Below, piece by piece: positions 7,387 to 16,118 of a DNA stretch of 52,930 nt. The DNA is from Gammaproteobacteria bacterium (GTDB lineage Bacteria > Pseudomonadota > Gammaproteobacteria > GRL18). Position numbers and translations under genes: made by a program. The stretch covers positions 1-52,930 of the forward strand of contig JALUZF010000244.1 of assembly GCA_027012135.1 (NCBI GenBank). Direction: 5' to 3'. The first letter of the stretch is position 1. Every line of letters starts with the position of its first letter. Below the pieces are notes generated by a model. The model made no database searches. It was not told where the DNA came from and saw nothing but the letters and a program-made list of their open reading frames with translations.

Positions 7387-8505
7387 TCAGTCCGGCAGGG
7401 CAGGGCCTTCTTCACCCCAGCATAAAACAGCACCACATCCCGGTGTTTCAAATAAATCAATACGATCCAGCTGTGGTAAAGCGGCCGCCATTTTATCCTT
7501 AATCCAGTAGAGCAGATGGGTGACATCCGCATCTTCTATGCCTTCGAGCTGATCCAGACGCTGATGATCCAGTTGTTTATAGATGGGCTTAAAAAGGGCT
7601 TTAACATCCCCGTAATCCACAGTCCAGCCCATGACCTCGTCCAGTTCAGCGGTTAAATGCAGACGGATAAGATAGCTATGTCCATGCAGTTTGCGCCGTC
7701 TGTCATGCTCCGCAACCCGGTTTAATTTCAGGGCACTTTCAAACCGCTGTTCTTTCCAGATACGGTAATGTTCGCCATTATAATGACAGCCGGAAGTATG
7801 GGTTTCATACACAGTAACCCAGGACAGCTGGCTGAACTTCGGCCTGAGCCGCTGCCAGATCCAGTTGGCCAGCACCTCGGAGGTGGGATTTTCCAGCCCG
7901 TCAATATCATTAAGACAGCTATAATCCAGCTGTTCAAACAAAGGCTTCCAGAGCTGATCCATTCGAGCAAAATCCACACCCATATCGGCCTGTTTCTGCT
8001 CCCCGTCCAGATCCTGGTTGGCATGTAAAATGACTTCAAAGCCGTGTCCGTGCATACGCCCGCATTGGTGGCCTTCAGGGACATTAGGAAGCTGATGCGC
8101 AGCTTCAAAACGATACCGCCTCCAGATATGCGCATGCCCCTGCCGATCCAGATCCACACCGCTGTCATGGGTACTCTGAATAGCCACCCGATCAATCCCC
8201 TGCAGATCAATTTTCTGGTGTACCCAGCGAGCCAGGTTCTCATCAGTAGGTACTGACAGGTGATTATTTAACAGAGTGTAATTTAAAGGGGCAATGGTTT
8301 TCTGTAAATGTTCCCTTAAAAAGGCCACTGGCTCTTCTGCAAAGCCATCGTGCTCATTACTGCCGCTCAGTTCCATGGGAACCCGCACAGAAGCCAGATA
8401 GCTGTGCCCATGCAGTTGTGCCGCAGGATGCTCCTCCGGCAGAATATTTATCTGGCAGGCAGATTCAAACGGCATAGTCGCCAGGTAATAAATAGTATCA
8501 GTCAT
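7387..8505 (-). CDS. queD: Triple-domain QueD-like 6-carboxytetrahydropterin synthase
   Basis: A 372-residue protein, three times the usual QueD length (about 120), made of three tandem PTPS/QueD folds (about 1-125, 127-248, 250-372). Each keeps a FES/EA opening and an HGH zinc motif. Domain 2 is closest to E. coli QueD: zinc ligands H137, H152 and H154, nucleophile C148, ENPTSE and ETHTSG. Its catalytic Asp-His pair reads D194-Y195. Domain 1 has C17, A28 and N75-Y76 at the matching places. Domain 3 has L259 and R270 but keeps D313-H314 and E353. The catalytic residues are thus divided between domains 2 and 3. QueD makes 6-carboxytetrahydropterin from dihydroneopterin triphosphate. It lies in the que operon between queC and queE. 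Confidence 0.88.
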   Translation of the reverse strand: MTDTIYYLATMPFESACQINILPEEHPAAQLHGHSYLASVRVPMELSGSNEHDGFAEEPVAFLREHLQKTIAPLNYTLLNNHLSVPTDENLARWVHQKIDLQGIDRVAIQSTHDSGVDLDRQGHAHIWRRYRFEAAHQLPNVPEGHQCGRMHGHGFEVILHANQDLDGEQKQADMGVDFARMDQLWKPLFEQLDYSCLNDIDGLENPTSEVLANWIWQRLRPKFSQLSWVTVYETHTSGCHYNGEHYRIWKEQRFESALKLNRVAEHDRRRKLHGHSYLIRLHLTAELDEVMGWTVDYGDVKALFKPIYKQLDHQRLDQLEGIEDADVTHLLYWIKDKMAAALPQLDRIDLFETPGCGAVLCWGEEGPALPD

Positions 8506-8556
8506 ATTTAGAGGATATTAATTTATGTAAAGATGGTATACAAATCGTATAAAAAG

Positions 8557-9237
8557 TTATTTTTCAAAATATTTAAAGCGCTCAATTAAGGGATCCGGAC
8601 GCTGAGCTTCAGCAAAACCTTTAGCTCTTAAAATACAGGCTGAACACTTACCGCAGGGCGGCTGTTGGCCATTATAACAGGTATGCGTCCAGGCCATGGC
8701 ATCCATTGCGCCCAGACGCTCGGCCAGCTCTACCGTATCAGATTTGCTCAGGTTCATAAGCGGGGTATGAATGGTGATATTATACTCCATACCCAGACAC
8801 AGGGTCTGTTCCAGAGCGCTGAGGGTATTTTCCCGGCAATCGGGATAGCCACTGTAATCCGTCTGTGCCACACCGGTTATCAGGTGTTCTATACCCCGGC
8901 CATAAGCATAGGCACCGGCAAAGGTTAAAAAAATCAGATTACGCCCGGGGACAAAGGTATTGGGCAGCTGTGTCTGTTCGTCCACTTCCTGCTGCACATC
9001 AATATTATCGGTCAGGGCATTACCACCCAGTGCAGCAAAGGTATTAATGGGCAGAATTTCATGTGCAACACCGGCAATCTCTGCCACCTTTTGAGCCGCT
9101 TCCAGTTCAATGTTGTGCCGCTGACCATAATCAAAACTGATACTGGAGACATTTTCCGGCCCGAATTCATTGATTGCCCAGTACAGACAGGTGGTCGAAT
9201 CCTGACCGCCGGACAGTACTACCAGTGCTTTTGCCAT
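8557..9237 (-). CDS. queC: 7-cyano-7-deazaguanine (preQ0) synthase QueC
   Basis: A 226-residue ATP-dependent enzyme that turns 7-carboxy-7-deazaguanine into preQ0. The PP-loop SGGQDS is at residues 9-14. FVPGRNLIFLTFA is the usual central signature. The C-terminal zinc site has four cysteines in C-x7-C-x2-C-x2-C (about 187-201). Length matches the family. It is the first gene of the minus-strand que operon, 51 bp before queD, and is divergent from cobO across a 117-bp spacer. I saw no preQ1 riboswitch in that spacer. Confidence 0.95.
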   Translation of the reverse strand: MAKALVVLSGGQDSTTCLYWAINEFGPENVSSISFDYGQRHNIELEAAQKVAEIAGVAHEILPINTFAALGGNALTDNIDVQQEVDEQTQLPNTFVPGRNLIFLTFAGAYAYGRGIEHLITGVAQTDYSGYPDCRENTLSALEQTLCLGMEYNITIHTPLMNLSKSDTVELAERLGAMDAMAWTHTCYNGQQPPCGKCSACILRAKGFAEAQRPDPLIERFKYFEK

Positions 9238-9354
9238 TTAACTACCTGCTAATCTATTCTGCTAATCTGTTTTGTGATTATGAGTTATGAGATTGAGAAA
9301 TCTTAACACATCCCATAAGATAGATTAATTTAATGACTTATAAAAAGAAGAACT

Positions 9355-9972
9355 ATGAGTACAGATAAATCTCAGCGACATAATAAACGCATGCAGCGCC
9401 ATAAAGAAGTAGTGGATGCAAAAATTGAGCAGGCCGATATTGAGCGCGGCGTAGTGATTGTCATTACCGGCAATGGTAAAGGTAAAACTACTTCAGCACT
9501 GGGTACTTTATTACGTTCCCTGGGCCATGGTCACCCATGTACACTGGTGCAGTTTATCAAGGGACAATGGGACTGTGGAGAAACCCGTTTTTTTGCCGAT
9601 CCTTCCTGTTCTTTAAACCGCAATCTGACCACATTTACCATGGACACCGGCTTTACCTGGAATACCCAGGACTTTAACAGTGACAAACAGGCCGCCGAAC
9701 AGATCTGGCAGCAGGCGCTGCCTTTTTTCATGGATCACGACTGCCGTCTGATTGTGCTGGATGAAATCACCTATATGTTTAAATATAAGTATCTGGATAT
9801 TAATGACCTGCTGCAGGCCATAGACAATCGTCCTGAACAGCAGAATATTATTATTACCGGCCGCGGTGCTCCCAAAGCACTGCTGGATATTGCCGATACT
9901 GTAAGCGAGATTCAGCCGGTAAAACATGCCTTTAACCAGGGCATTAAGGCTCAGGAAGGCATTGAGTGGTAA
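9355..9972 (+). CDS. cobO: Corrinoid (cob(I)yrinic acid a,c-diamide) adenosyltransferase
   Basis: A 205-residue CobO/BtuR/CobA-type enzyme that transfers adenosine from ATP to cob(I)alamin or corrinoid precursors. The P-loop TGNGKGKTTSALG starts at residue 38. LVQFIKGQW and LIVLDEITYMFKYKYL (Walker B region) are typical, as is the IITGRGAPKALLDIAD end. An AAGAAG ribosome site precedes the start. The next gene, bluB, begins 7 bp after the stop. The pairing points to cobalamin synthesis or salvage. The short upstream region has no room for a typical cobalamin riboswitch. Confidence 0.93.
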   Translation: MSTDKSQRHNKRMQRHKEVVDAKIEQADIERGVVIVITGNGKGKTTSALGTLLRSLGHGHPCTLVQFIKGQWDCGETRFFADPSCSLNRNLTTFTMDTGFTWNTQDFNSDKQAAEQIWQQALPFFMDHDCRLIVLDEITYMFKYKYLDINDLLQAIDNRPEQQNIIITGRGAPKALLDIADTVSEIQPVKHAFNQGIKAQEGIEW

Positions 9973-9979
9973 AACAGAT

Positions 9980-10636
9980 ATGACCGGTACCAAACCACAC
10001 TCTAAACACCGCTTTCCCAAGGCCGAAATCCGCGGCGTTTACCACGCCATAGAATCCCGCCGTGATATCCGTCATTTTATCCCCGGCGAGATTGACCCCA
10101 AACTGCTGGAACGTCTTATTAAAGCCGCACATCATGCCCCCAGTGTCGGCTATATGCAGCCCTGGCATTTTGTACGTATTACCAAGCCTCAATTACGCCA
10201 TGCCATCCACGACCATGTTGAACACGAACGACTGAATACCGCCGATGCCCTGCAGCAGCGCCGGGATGAATTTATGAAACTGAAAATTGAAGGTATTCTG
10301 GAATGTTCCGAACTTCTGGTGGCCTCTCTGACCAGTCAACGTGAACAGTATATTCTTGGCCGACGCACCATACCTGAAATGGATCTCGCCTCCGTGGCCT
10401 GTGCGATACAGAATATGTGGCTGGCGGCACGAGCCGAAGGCATTGGTCTGGGCTGGGTGTCTTTTTTTGAACCGGAGGTTCTGGCCAGCTTAATTAAAGC
10501 ACCACAGGGCGCTCTGCCTGTGGCTATTTTATGCATAGGTCATGTAGAACACTTTGCTGACAAACCGCTGCTGGAAGAAAGCGGCTGGGATAGCCGACGC
10601 CCTTTATCTGAGATTATTTCTGAAAACCTGTGGTAA
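9980..10636 (+). CDS. bluB: 5,6-dimethylbenzimidazole synthase BluB
   Basis: A 218-residue nitroreductase-fold flavoenzyme that uses O2 to break down FMNH2 into 5,6-dimethylbenzimidazole, the lower ligand of B12. The N-terminal ESRRDIRHF (FMN contact), HAPSVGYMQPW and the signature GRRTIPEMDLASVACAIQNM identify BluB. I chose the ATG at 9980, 7 bp after the cobO stop. An in-frame ATG at 9926 would overlap cobO by 47 bp and add 18 residues unlike the family. Presence of bluB suggests an aerobic way of life. Confidence 0.93.
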   Translation: MTGTKPHSKHRFPKAEIRGVYHAIESRRDIRHFIPGEIDPKLLERLIKAAHHAPSVGYMQPWHFVRITKPQLRHAIHDHVEHERLNTADALQQRRDEFMKLKIEGILECSELLVASLTSQREQYILGRRTIPEMDLASVACAIQNMWLAARAEGIGLGWVSFFEPEVLASLIKAPQGALPVAILCIGHVEHFADKPLLEESGWDSRRPLSEIISENLW

Positions 10637-10663
10637 AATCTGTTCTAACTATCATTGCTCAAA

Positions 10664-10906
10664 TCAGGCATTGGCCAGGGTATCAAGGACGGTATGCAGG
10701 TGCTCCACCATTTCACGACCGCTGTCGGTCAGATAACCACCGTCAAGCTGGGAAATCATACCTTTATGGAATAGTGATTCTGCCGCTTTAATAATCGTCG
10801 GATCGGCATTATTGTGGATTTTCAGACCTTCAAGGTGTGATTCTTCGGGAAATTTAGCCAGTAACTTCAGTTCATCAAACAACTGATCGGGGTAGGATTT
10901 AATCAT
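10664..10906 (-). CDS. TIGR02647-family small protein
   Basis: An 80-residue protein resembling the TIGR02647 family, found in Vibrio, Pseudomonas and relatives. The characteristic parts are FDELKLLAKF, GLKIHNNADP and GMISQLDGGYLTDSGREMVE. The C-terminal half resembles a small winged-helix element (GGYLTDSGRE), and DNA binding has been suggested for the family. It is convergent with bluB (27-bp gap) and lies 35 bp downstream of the MBL hydrolase on the same strand. Confidence 0.85.
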   Translation of the reverse strand: MIKSYPDQLFDELKLLAKFPEESHLEGLKIHNNADPTIIKAAESLFHKGMISQLDGGYLTDSGREMVEHLHTVLDTLANA

Positions 10907-10941
10907 GGAATACTCGTATAAAAATAGGGTGGATTCAATGT

Positions 10942-11856
10942 CTATAATTCAATTATCATACCCTCTTTGGCAAAAAAAGTCTCTGTATCACCGCAATAAT
11001 CTTTATTGCAGTACTTGGCGGTAAACTCATCAATCTGATCATCGGTACGTAATGGATCGTGGTGAAACAGAGCCAGTTTCTTTACCCGGCTGCGCTGGGC
11101 AGCGGCACAGACATATTCAATATAGCCGTGACCCCAGCCAATGTATTTTTCTTCGTATTCCTGCTGGGTGTACTGACTGTCATGCACCAGCAGATCCGCA
11201 TCATGATAAAAGGCTTCAATCAGGCTGTTCTGCTCAGCCGCCACCTGTTCGCCTTCTTCTGCCATCTCGGGATCATAATCCGGATGCCCCGGATCGGTAA
11301 TAAAGACATTGCGGAAAACTTCGGTATCGTAGGCGGTGCAGAATACCTTGCCGTTGTATTCTATTCGGTAACCCAGGCAGAGAACTGGATGATTCAGGTA
11401 TTTGGTTTTCACCACAATACCATCACCCAGATCCATCACTTCTTCTTTTAAGCTGAAATACTGAATATTAGCCGCCAGTTCCGCCTCCCGGATAGGAAAG
11501 TAACGATAGGTCATCTGCCCGCCGACCACCTTTTCCAGGGTGTCTTCTTCGTAAGTAACCGGGCCGTAAACCCGGATATGGGTACCAGGTACATAGGCTG
11601 GGACAAAAAAAGGAAAACCCATTATATGATCCCAGTGGGTGTGGGTCAGAAACAGGTGTGCCTCCACAGGCTGAGGCCGGGACATCAGGTCATTGCCCAG
11701 TTCTCTAAGACCGGAACCGGCATCAATAATAATCAGACGGTCAATATCCGGAAAACGGACTTCTATACAGGGCGTGTTGCCCCCATAATGGACGGTATTG
11801 GATCCCGGGCAGGGAATAGAGCCCCTGACGCCCCAGAATTTAATTTGCATTGTCAA
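10942..11856 (-). CDS. MBL-fold metallo-hydrolase
   Basis: A 304-residue metallo-beta-lactamase-fold protein. The metal-binding motif THTHWDHIMGFPFF (HxHxDH) is near residues 71-84, and later ligands are plausible in LNHPV, YDTE and FHHDP. The N-terminal KFWGVRGSIPCPG and YGGNTPCIEV are typical of the RNase Z/phosphodiesterase-like subgroup often annotated as an MBL hydrolase of unknown substrate. A second start (Met-3) is possible. The HDOD gene lies 54 bp upstream on the same strand. A link to cyclic-nucleotide signalling is conceivable but unproven. Confidence 0.88.
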   Translation of the reverse strand: MTMQIKFWGVRGSIPCPGSNTVHYGGNTPCIEVRFPDIDRLIIIDAGSGLRELGNDLMSRPQPVEAHLFLTHTHWDHIMGFPFFVPAYVPGTHIRVYGPVTYEEDTLEKVVGGQMTYRYFPIREAELAANIQYFSLKEEVMDLGDGIVVKTKYLNHPVLCLGYRIEYNGKVFCTAYDTEVFRNVFITDPGHPDYDPEMAEEGEQVAAEQNSLIEAFYHDADLLVHDSQYTQQEYEEKYIGWGHGYIEYVCAAAQRSRVKKLALFHHDPLRTDDQIDEFTAKYCNKDYCGDTETFFAKEGMIIEL

Positions 11857-11910
11857 CGTAAGAACCTTGCACCTGTGACTTAAAATTGATTTTAAACGGC
11901 TAAAGCCGTT

Positions 11911-12771
11911 TTAGCTTACCTGCAAAAACACGGCGGCTTTTTCTATGGATGCCTGTACGGCATCATATTGCTGTAGCAAACCTGGCCATAAATCGGTCAG
12001 TTCCGGCATATTTTTATACTGCTCACTACCGGGAGACAGGTTGCCTGCTGAGCCTATCTCGAAAATATTAGCATAAAGATCGGCAATTGCCACACCTGAT
12101 ATTAAAAGTCTGTGATCTTTATCTGCTTTTTCCAGAGCATGATGATACTTTATAACTGAAATCATAGCATCATTAAGCTGCCATTTTTCAGCAATCATGG
12201 CACCGCAAAAACTATGGTCAAAGCCAAATATCTGCTGTTCAGCTTTATGCAGATCAATACTGTCCATTTTGGCTCGTTGCAGGCATTGTGCATATTGTTC
12301 CTCAAAACAGTGCACCATAGGCACTTTGCCTAAATCATGCAGCAAACCCGCCAGAAAATACTCCTCCCTCTGGGATACAGGGATTTTATTGAGAACGGCC
12401 AGTTCTTTAGCTGCCACCCCAACACATAGCGAGTGCACCCAGAATTTATCCATAGATAAATACGGGTTTTTATGCCCTTTTAAAGCCCTTACCACTGCAG
12501 TACTCAAGGCCAGATTTTTAACCGTATTAATACCCAGAATGATAATGGCCCGTGTTAACGAGGTGATCTGGTTAGGCAGGGCATAATAGGCTGAATTAAT
12601 CAGTTTAAGCACATTACCCGCCAGCACCGGATCCAGAGAAATAATTTTATTCAGATCATTAGGCGATACATCCTGCCGGTTACAGACCTCCAGGACTTTT
12701 GTGACTGTAGTTGACAGACTGGGCATTTTATCAATATATCGTTGCAGGGTCTCGGTATACTGGTCAGACAC
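11911..12771 (-). CDS. HDOD-domain signalling protein
   Basis: A 286-residue stand-alone HDOD protein. The domain (about 10-215) shows MPSLSTTVTKVLEVCNRQD, LDPVLAGNVLKLINSAYYA and AIIILGINTVKNLALSTAV. A degenerate HD-like LLHDLGKVPM follows. HDOD proteins are non-catalytic relatives of HD phosphohydrolases and commonly act as signalling scaffolds. It is divergent from the fumarase gene across 144 bp. Confidence 0.88.
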   Translation of the reverse strand: MSDQYTETLQRYIDKMPSLSTTVTKVLEVCNRQDVSPNDLNKIISLDPVLAGNVLKLINSAYYALPNQITSLTRAIIILGINTVKNLALSTAVVRALKGHKNPYLSMDKFWVHSLCVGVAAKELAVLNKIPVSQREEYFLAGLLHDLGKVPMVHCFEEQYAQCLQRAKMDSIDLHKAEQQIFGFDHSFCGAMIAEKWQLNDAMISVIKYHHALEKADKDHRLLISGVAIADLYANIFEIGSAGNLSPGSEQYKNMPELTDLWPGLLQQYDAVQASIEKAAVFLQVS

Positions 12772-12880
12772 TTAATCTCATCCTGGAAAAAAGGTTCTTA
12801 ATGGTTTAACTATAGCGCTTTCTGCCAGAAATACCTGACTATAGGGACAAATTCTGGATGTTTCTGCTAATATAGTGAAC

Positions 12881-12890
12881 ATTGTACAAT
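12881..12890. promoter_or_regulatory. Palindrome ATTGTACAAT before fumarase
   Basis: A perfect 10-bp palindrome lies 26 bp before the fumarase ATG, just downstream of a TAATAT -10-like box at 12868-12873. An operator is possible. It is short enough to occur by chance. Confidence 0.25.
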
Positions 12891-12915
12891 CTGTACCAAA
12901 ACCTGTGAGAATTCT

Positions 12916-14436
12916 ATGAGCCTGATTAAACAAGAAGACATCATTCAAAGCATTGCCGATGCCCTGCAGTTTATCTCCTATTACCATCCTGTTGATTATA
13001 TTCAGGCTCTGGGTGAGGCTTATGCACAGGAACAGTCAGCACCTGCCAAAGATGCCATTGCTCAGATTTTATACAATTCCCGCTTATGTGCTGAAGGACA
13101 CCGGCCTATCTGTCAGGATACCGGCATTGTGGTGGCTTTTGTTGAAGTGGGTATGAATGTGCAATGGGAAGGCCATCTGTCTCTGGATGACATGATTAAT
13201 GAAGGCGTAAGACAGGCTTATACCAACCCGGATAATATTCTACGTGCCTCGATACTGGCCGATCCTGCCGGTAAACGGCAGAACACCCGGGACAATACCC
13301 CGGCGGTGATTCATGCCCGTATAGTACCCGGTGACAAGGTTCATTTTAAACTGGCGGCCAAGGGCGGCGGTTCTGAAAACAAGGCCTGTTTTGCAACCCT
13401 TAATCCCAGTGCCGATCTGGTACAGTGGATTATTGACAGTGTTGAAAGCATGGGCGCCGGCTGGTGTCCGCCGGGTATCCTGGGCGTTGGTATTGGCGGT
13501 ACACCTGAAAAAGCCATGTTACTGGCCAAGGAATCTCTGCTCGAACCGGTAAACTTTCATGAACTGCAAAGCAAAGCCGAACAGGGACAGACCTTAAGTC
13601 GAGCTGAAGAACTGCGCCTGGAACTTTACGATAAAATCAATGCTCTGGGTATTGGTGCCCAGGGGCTGGGCGGGCTGACCACCGTAGTGGATGTCAAGGT
13701 ACTGGATTATCCAACCCATGCCGCCTCGTTGCCGGTCGCAATTATTCCCAATTGCGCAGCTACCCGCCATACCCACTTTACCCTGGACGGATCAGGCCCG
13801 GCGGTATTAACACCACCTTCATTATCCGACTGGCCTGATGTCACCTGGAGTGCCTCCCCCCAGGCCCGGAGGATCAATCTGGATAGTATATCTCACGAAG
13901 AGGTTCAGAGCTGGAAGGCAGGTGAACGTCTTTTACTCAGCGGCAAACTTCTAACTGGTCGTGATGCAGTCCATAAGCGTATTGTTGAAACCCTGGCTAA
14001 AGGTGAACCGCTTCCCGATGGGATCGATTTTACCAACCGTTTTATTTACTATGTCGGCCCTGTAGATGCCGTCAAAAATGAATCTGTTGGTCCAGCCGGA
14101 CCAACAACATCCACCCGTATGGACAAATACACAGAAGCCATGCTGGCAAAAACCGGCCTGATCGGCATGGTCGGCAAGGCCGAACGCGGCCCTGCAGCTA
14201 TAGAATCCATTAAACAGCATAAAGCCGTTTATTTAATTGCAGTTGGCGGCGCAGCCTACCTGATTGCCCGGGCTATTAAAAAAGCCACCGTTCTGGCTTA
14301 TGAAGAACTGGGTATGGAGGCTATTTATGAGTTTGAGGTGGAAGATATGCCGGTAACGGTGGCGGTAGACAGTAGCGGGAATTCTGTGCATCAAAGCGGG
14401 CCGAAGAAATGGGCTCAGATCATACAGAAAAAGTAA
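12916..14436 (+). CDS. fumA: Fumarate hydratase, class I (iron-sulfur)
   Basis: A 506-residue single-chain class I fumarase, an oxygen-sensitive 4Fe-4S enzyme that hydrates fumarate to malate in the TCA cycle. The alpha-part motifs are RPICQDTGIVV, NTRDNTPAVIH and KGGGSENKACF. The first cluster cysteine lies in ICQDTG, with others expected in SMGAGWCPPG and IIPNCAATRH. The beta part follows (LLLSGKLLTGRDAVHKR, YVGPVDA, VGPAGPTTSTRMDKYT, VGKAERG). Length fits the roughly 500-aa single-chain form. The symbol follows enteric usage. It appears monocistronic. Confidence 0.94.
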   Translation: MSLIKQEDIIQSIADALQFISYYHPVDYIQALGEAYAQEQSAPAKDAIAQILYNSRLCAEGHRPICQDTGIVVAFVEVGMNVQWEGHLSLDDMINEGVRQAYTNPDNILRASILADPAGKRQNTRDNTPAVIHARIVPGDKVHFKLAAKGGGSENKACFATLNPSADLVQWIIDSVESMGAGWCPPGILGVGIGGTPEKAMLLAKESLLEPVNFHELQSKAEQGQTLSRAEELRLELYDKINALGIGAQGLGGLTTVVDVKVLDYPTHAASLPVAIIPNCAATRHTHFTLDGSGPAVLTPPSLSDWPDVTWSASPQARRINLDSISHEEVQSWKAGERLLLSGKLLTGRDAVHKRIVETLAKGEPLPDGIDFTNRFIYYVGPVDAVKNESVGPAGPTTSTRMDKYTEAMLAKTGLIGMVGKAERGPAAIESIKQHKAVYLIAVGGAAYLIARAIKKATVLAYEELGMEAIYEFEVEDMPVTVAVDSSGNSVHQSGPKKWAQIIQKK

Positions 14437-14475
14437 ATAAAGTCATTATTTACCACAGCAGGAACTGGTAAACGA

Positions 14476-14512
14476 TCCCACGCAGGTGCATGGGAACAGG
14501 GTAACGTCCTGT
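14476..14512. repeat. REP-like short palindromes after fumarase
   Basis: TCCCACGCAGGTGCATGGGA (14476-14495) is a near-perfect hairpin, followed at once by ACAGG-N7-CCTGT (14496-14512). Short palindromes of the CCCACGC...GCGTGGG type are dispersed in many gammaproteobacterial genomes. They lie between convergent genes and could also help end transcription, although there is no T-run. Confidence 0.4.
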
Positions 14513-14537
14513 ATCTACCTTTTTCACCTTAAAAGGC

Positions 14538-14915
14538 TTACTTGCCTCGCAGAATTTTTAAGGTGGCCTGGCCAATACCCTTTAGAGCCAGCAGTTCCTT
14601 ATCGCTTGCCTTATCAATAGCTACCTTGGAGTCAAAACCGGCTTCCGTCAGTACTTTAACAAAGTTTGCCTTTAAACCCGGATAAGCATCCTGCAAACTG
14701 TCCGCAGCGGTTTTTTCTGGTTCTGGTTCTGGTTCTGGTTCTGGCTCAGGTTCTGTTTTTTTCGGCTCACTTTTTGCCGGTTCGACAGTATTTGTCTTTA
14801 CCGTTGCCGCAGGTGCAGCTTGACTGGTCACACTGAATGCATTATCCGATGAAACCGGTTTATCTTCTTCAATGCCAAGTAACTTTAGAAACTTATCAAA
14901 CCAACTAATAGCCAT
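14538..14915 (-). CDS. Helix-hairpin-helix protein with Pro-Glu linker
   Basis: A 125-residue protein in three parts. The N-terminal amphipathic stretch is MAISWFDKFLKLLGIEEDKP. A linker of about 50 residues contains a (Glu-Pro) run encoded by tandem GGTTCT hexamers (about 14718-14745). The C-terminal helix-hairpin-helix-like domain (about 80-125) is LKANFVKVLTEAGFDSKVAI...LLALKGIGQATLKIL. Such domains usually contact DNA or proteins non-specifically. The repeats are in units of six, so slippage would change linker length without breaking the frame. Function unknown. Confidence 0.8.
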   Translation of the reverse strand: MAISWFDKFLKLLGIEEDKPVSSDNAFSVTSQAAPAATVKTNTVEPAKSEPKKTEPEPEPEPEPEPEKTAADSLQDAYPGLKANFVKVLTEAGFDSKVAIDKASDKELLALKGIGQATLKILRGK

Positions 14916-14978
14916 AATATATTCCTGTAAAATTTCCAGAATTAATCACTAATCTTACCTCACTACCAGACAGAATCC

Positions 14979-14992
14979 TTGACGGGCGTCAA
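14979..14992. promoter_or_regulatory. Palindrome TTGACG-GG-CGTCAA in a divergent spacer
   Basis: A perfect 6-2-6 inverted repeat in the 185-bp spacer between the divergent helix-hairpin-helix gene and the polyferredoxin gene. It may be an operator. The regulator is unknown. Confidence 0.3.
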
Positions 14993-15100
14993 TAAACATT
15001 ATAACTATCCGTAATAATTCCGCTTCTAAAACAGTTTATACCGAAAAACATCTTGATTTAAAATAATGCGTTCACAGATTATGTCTACTAGTATTAATTC

Positions 15101-16060
15101 ATGAGCTTTAAAGATAAACCCCGACGAGAGCAGATCCGCACCCTGACCCGCAGCAGTTTTTTTCTGCTGTTTATTCTGGCACCGTTTCTGGATATTTTCC
15201 GTATGGACCTGACGCTGGGTCACTTTATTATTTTTGGCCAGCCCTGGACACTGGGTCTGGACAGTTTTCAGCAGGGTCAGGGTGATGCCGCCAGTGCGTC
15301 AGTCACTCTGCTGACTCACGCCTTTATTCCAGTGTTAGGCTTTATTATTATTGCCGGCCTGATCATCTGGCGCATGGGACGAATTTACTGCGGCTGGCTG
15401 TGCCCGCATTTTTCCGTGGTGGAAATGTTTAATGATATGATGCTCAAATACCTTAACCGTGTCACCCTATGGGAAAAAGCCTCTAATAAAACCCGTAACG
15501 CCCTGCCCTGGCTGCTGGTATTTTTTTCCTGTGCGCTTATGGCCTTTATCTGGGCTTTCAGCCTGCTAAGTTATTTACTGCCGCCCAGGGAACTGATCCC
15601 GGATCTGCTTAACGGACAGCTTAACCCCGGTCCTACCCGCTTTTTAATCGTCGCCACAACTATTTTTACTATTGATTTTTTCTTCGCCCGACACCTGTTC
15701 TGCAAGTTCGGCTGCGCAGTCGGTGTTTTTCAGAGCTTAATCTGGATGGCCAATAGTAAGGCCATGGTGGTCAGCTTTGATAAACCCCGCGCTTATCTGT
15801 GTCAGTACTGTGACCGGGAATGTGATAAAGCCTGTCCTATGCGTCTGCATACCCGCAGCATTAAACGCGCCAAGTTCACCTGTACCCAATGCGGCCAATG
15901 CCTGAATGCCTGTGATAAAGTGCAGCAGAAAAATTCTGGCGCAGTTAACGGCCACAAAGGAAATAAAAGAGTCATAAACTGGGTCACTGATGAAAAAGCC
16001 AGGGCCGTGGATCGTAATGCGCCGGCATTTGAACTCAAACGCCTTAAAAAACAGCAATAA
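15101..16060 (+). CDS. NapH/CcoG-like membrane polyferredoxin
   Basis: A 319-residue membrane iron-sulfur protein with about five membrane segments. Two membrane-proximal cysteine motifs are present (YCGWLCPH, about 97-104, and FCKFGCAVGVF, about 206-216). Two ferredoxin 4Fe-4S motifs follow (CQYCDRECDKACPM and CTQCGQCLNACDKV, about 236-280). The pattern fits the NapH/NosR/CcoG (RdxA) electron-transfer family. It is shorter than CcoG and lacks the C-terminal Ig-like domain. It probably passes electrons from the quinol pool or cytoplasm to an unidentified partner. No cco, nap or nos genes are nearby, so the partner is unknown. Confidence 0.88.
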   Translation: MSFKDKPRREQIRTLTRSSFFLLFILAPFLDIFRMDLTLGHFIIFGQPWTLGLDSFQQGQGDAASASVTLLTHAFIPVLGFIIIAGLIIWRMGRIYCGWLCPHFSVVEMFNDMMLKYLNRVTLWEKASNKTRNALPWLLVFFSCALMAFIWAFSLLSYLLPPRELIPDLLNGQLNPGPTRFLIVATTIFTIDFFFARHLFCKFGCAVGVFQSLIWMANSKAMVVSFDKPRAYLCQYCDRECDKACPMRLHTRSIKRAKFTCTQCGQCLNACDKVQQKNSGAVNGHKGNKRVINWVTDEKARAVDRNAPAFELKRLKKQQ

Positions 16061-16118
16061 GAAACCTTTACGCCTACTGTTAAATCCAGCCTCTCTTTAC
16101 TCCTGGTTTTATTATTAA

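Noticed and set aside
9238-9354. Cobalamin or preQ1 riboswitch in the queC-cobO spacer
   Set aside because: Only 117 bp, with no B12-box-like sequence and no preQ1 pseudoknot pattern visible.
12881-12890. Same regulator binding ATTGTACAAT before fumarase and ATTGTAC-N4-GTACAAT before the adhesin
   Set aside because: Half-sites look alike but spacing differs by four or more bases and the fumarase site is short; chance is the simpler view.
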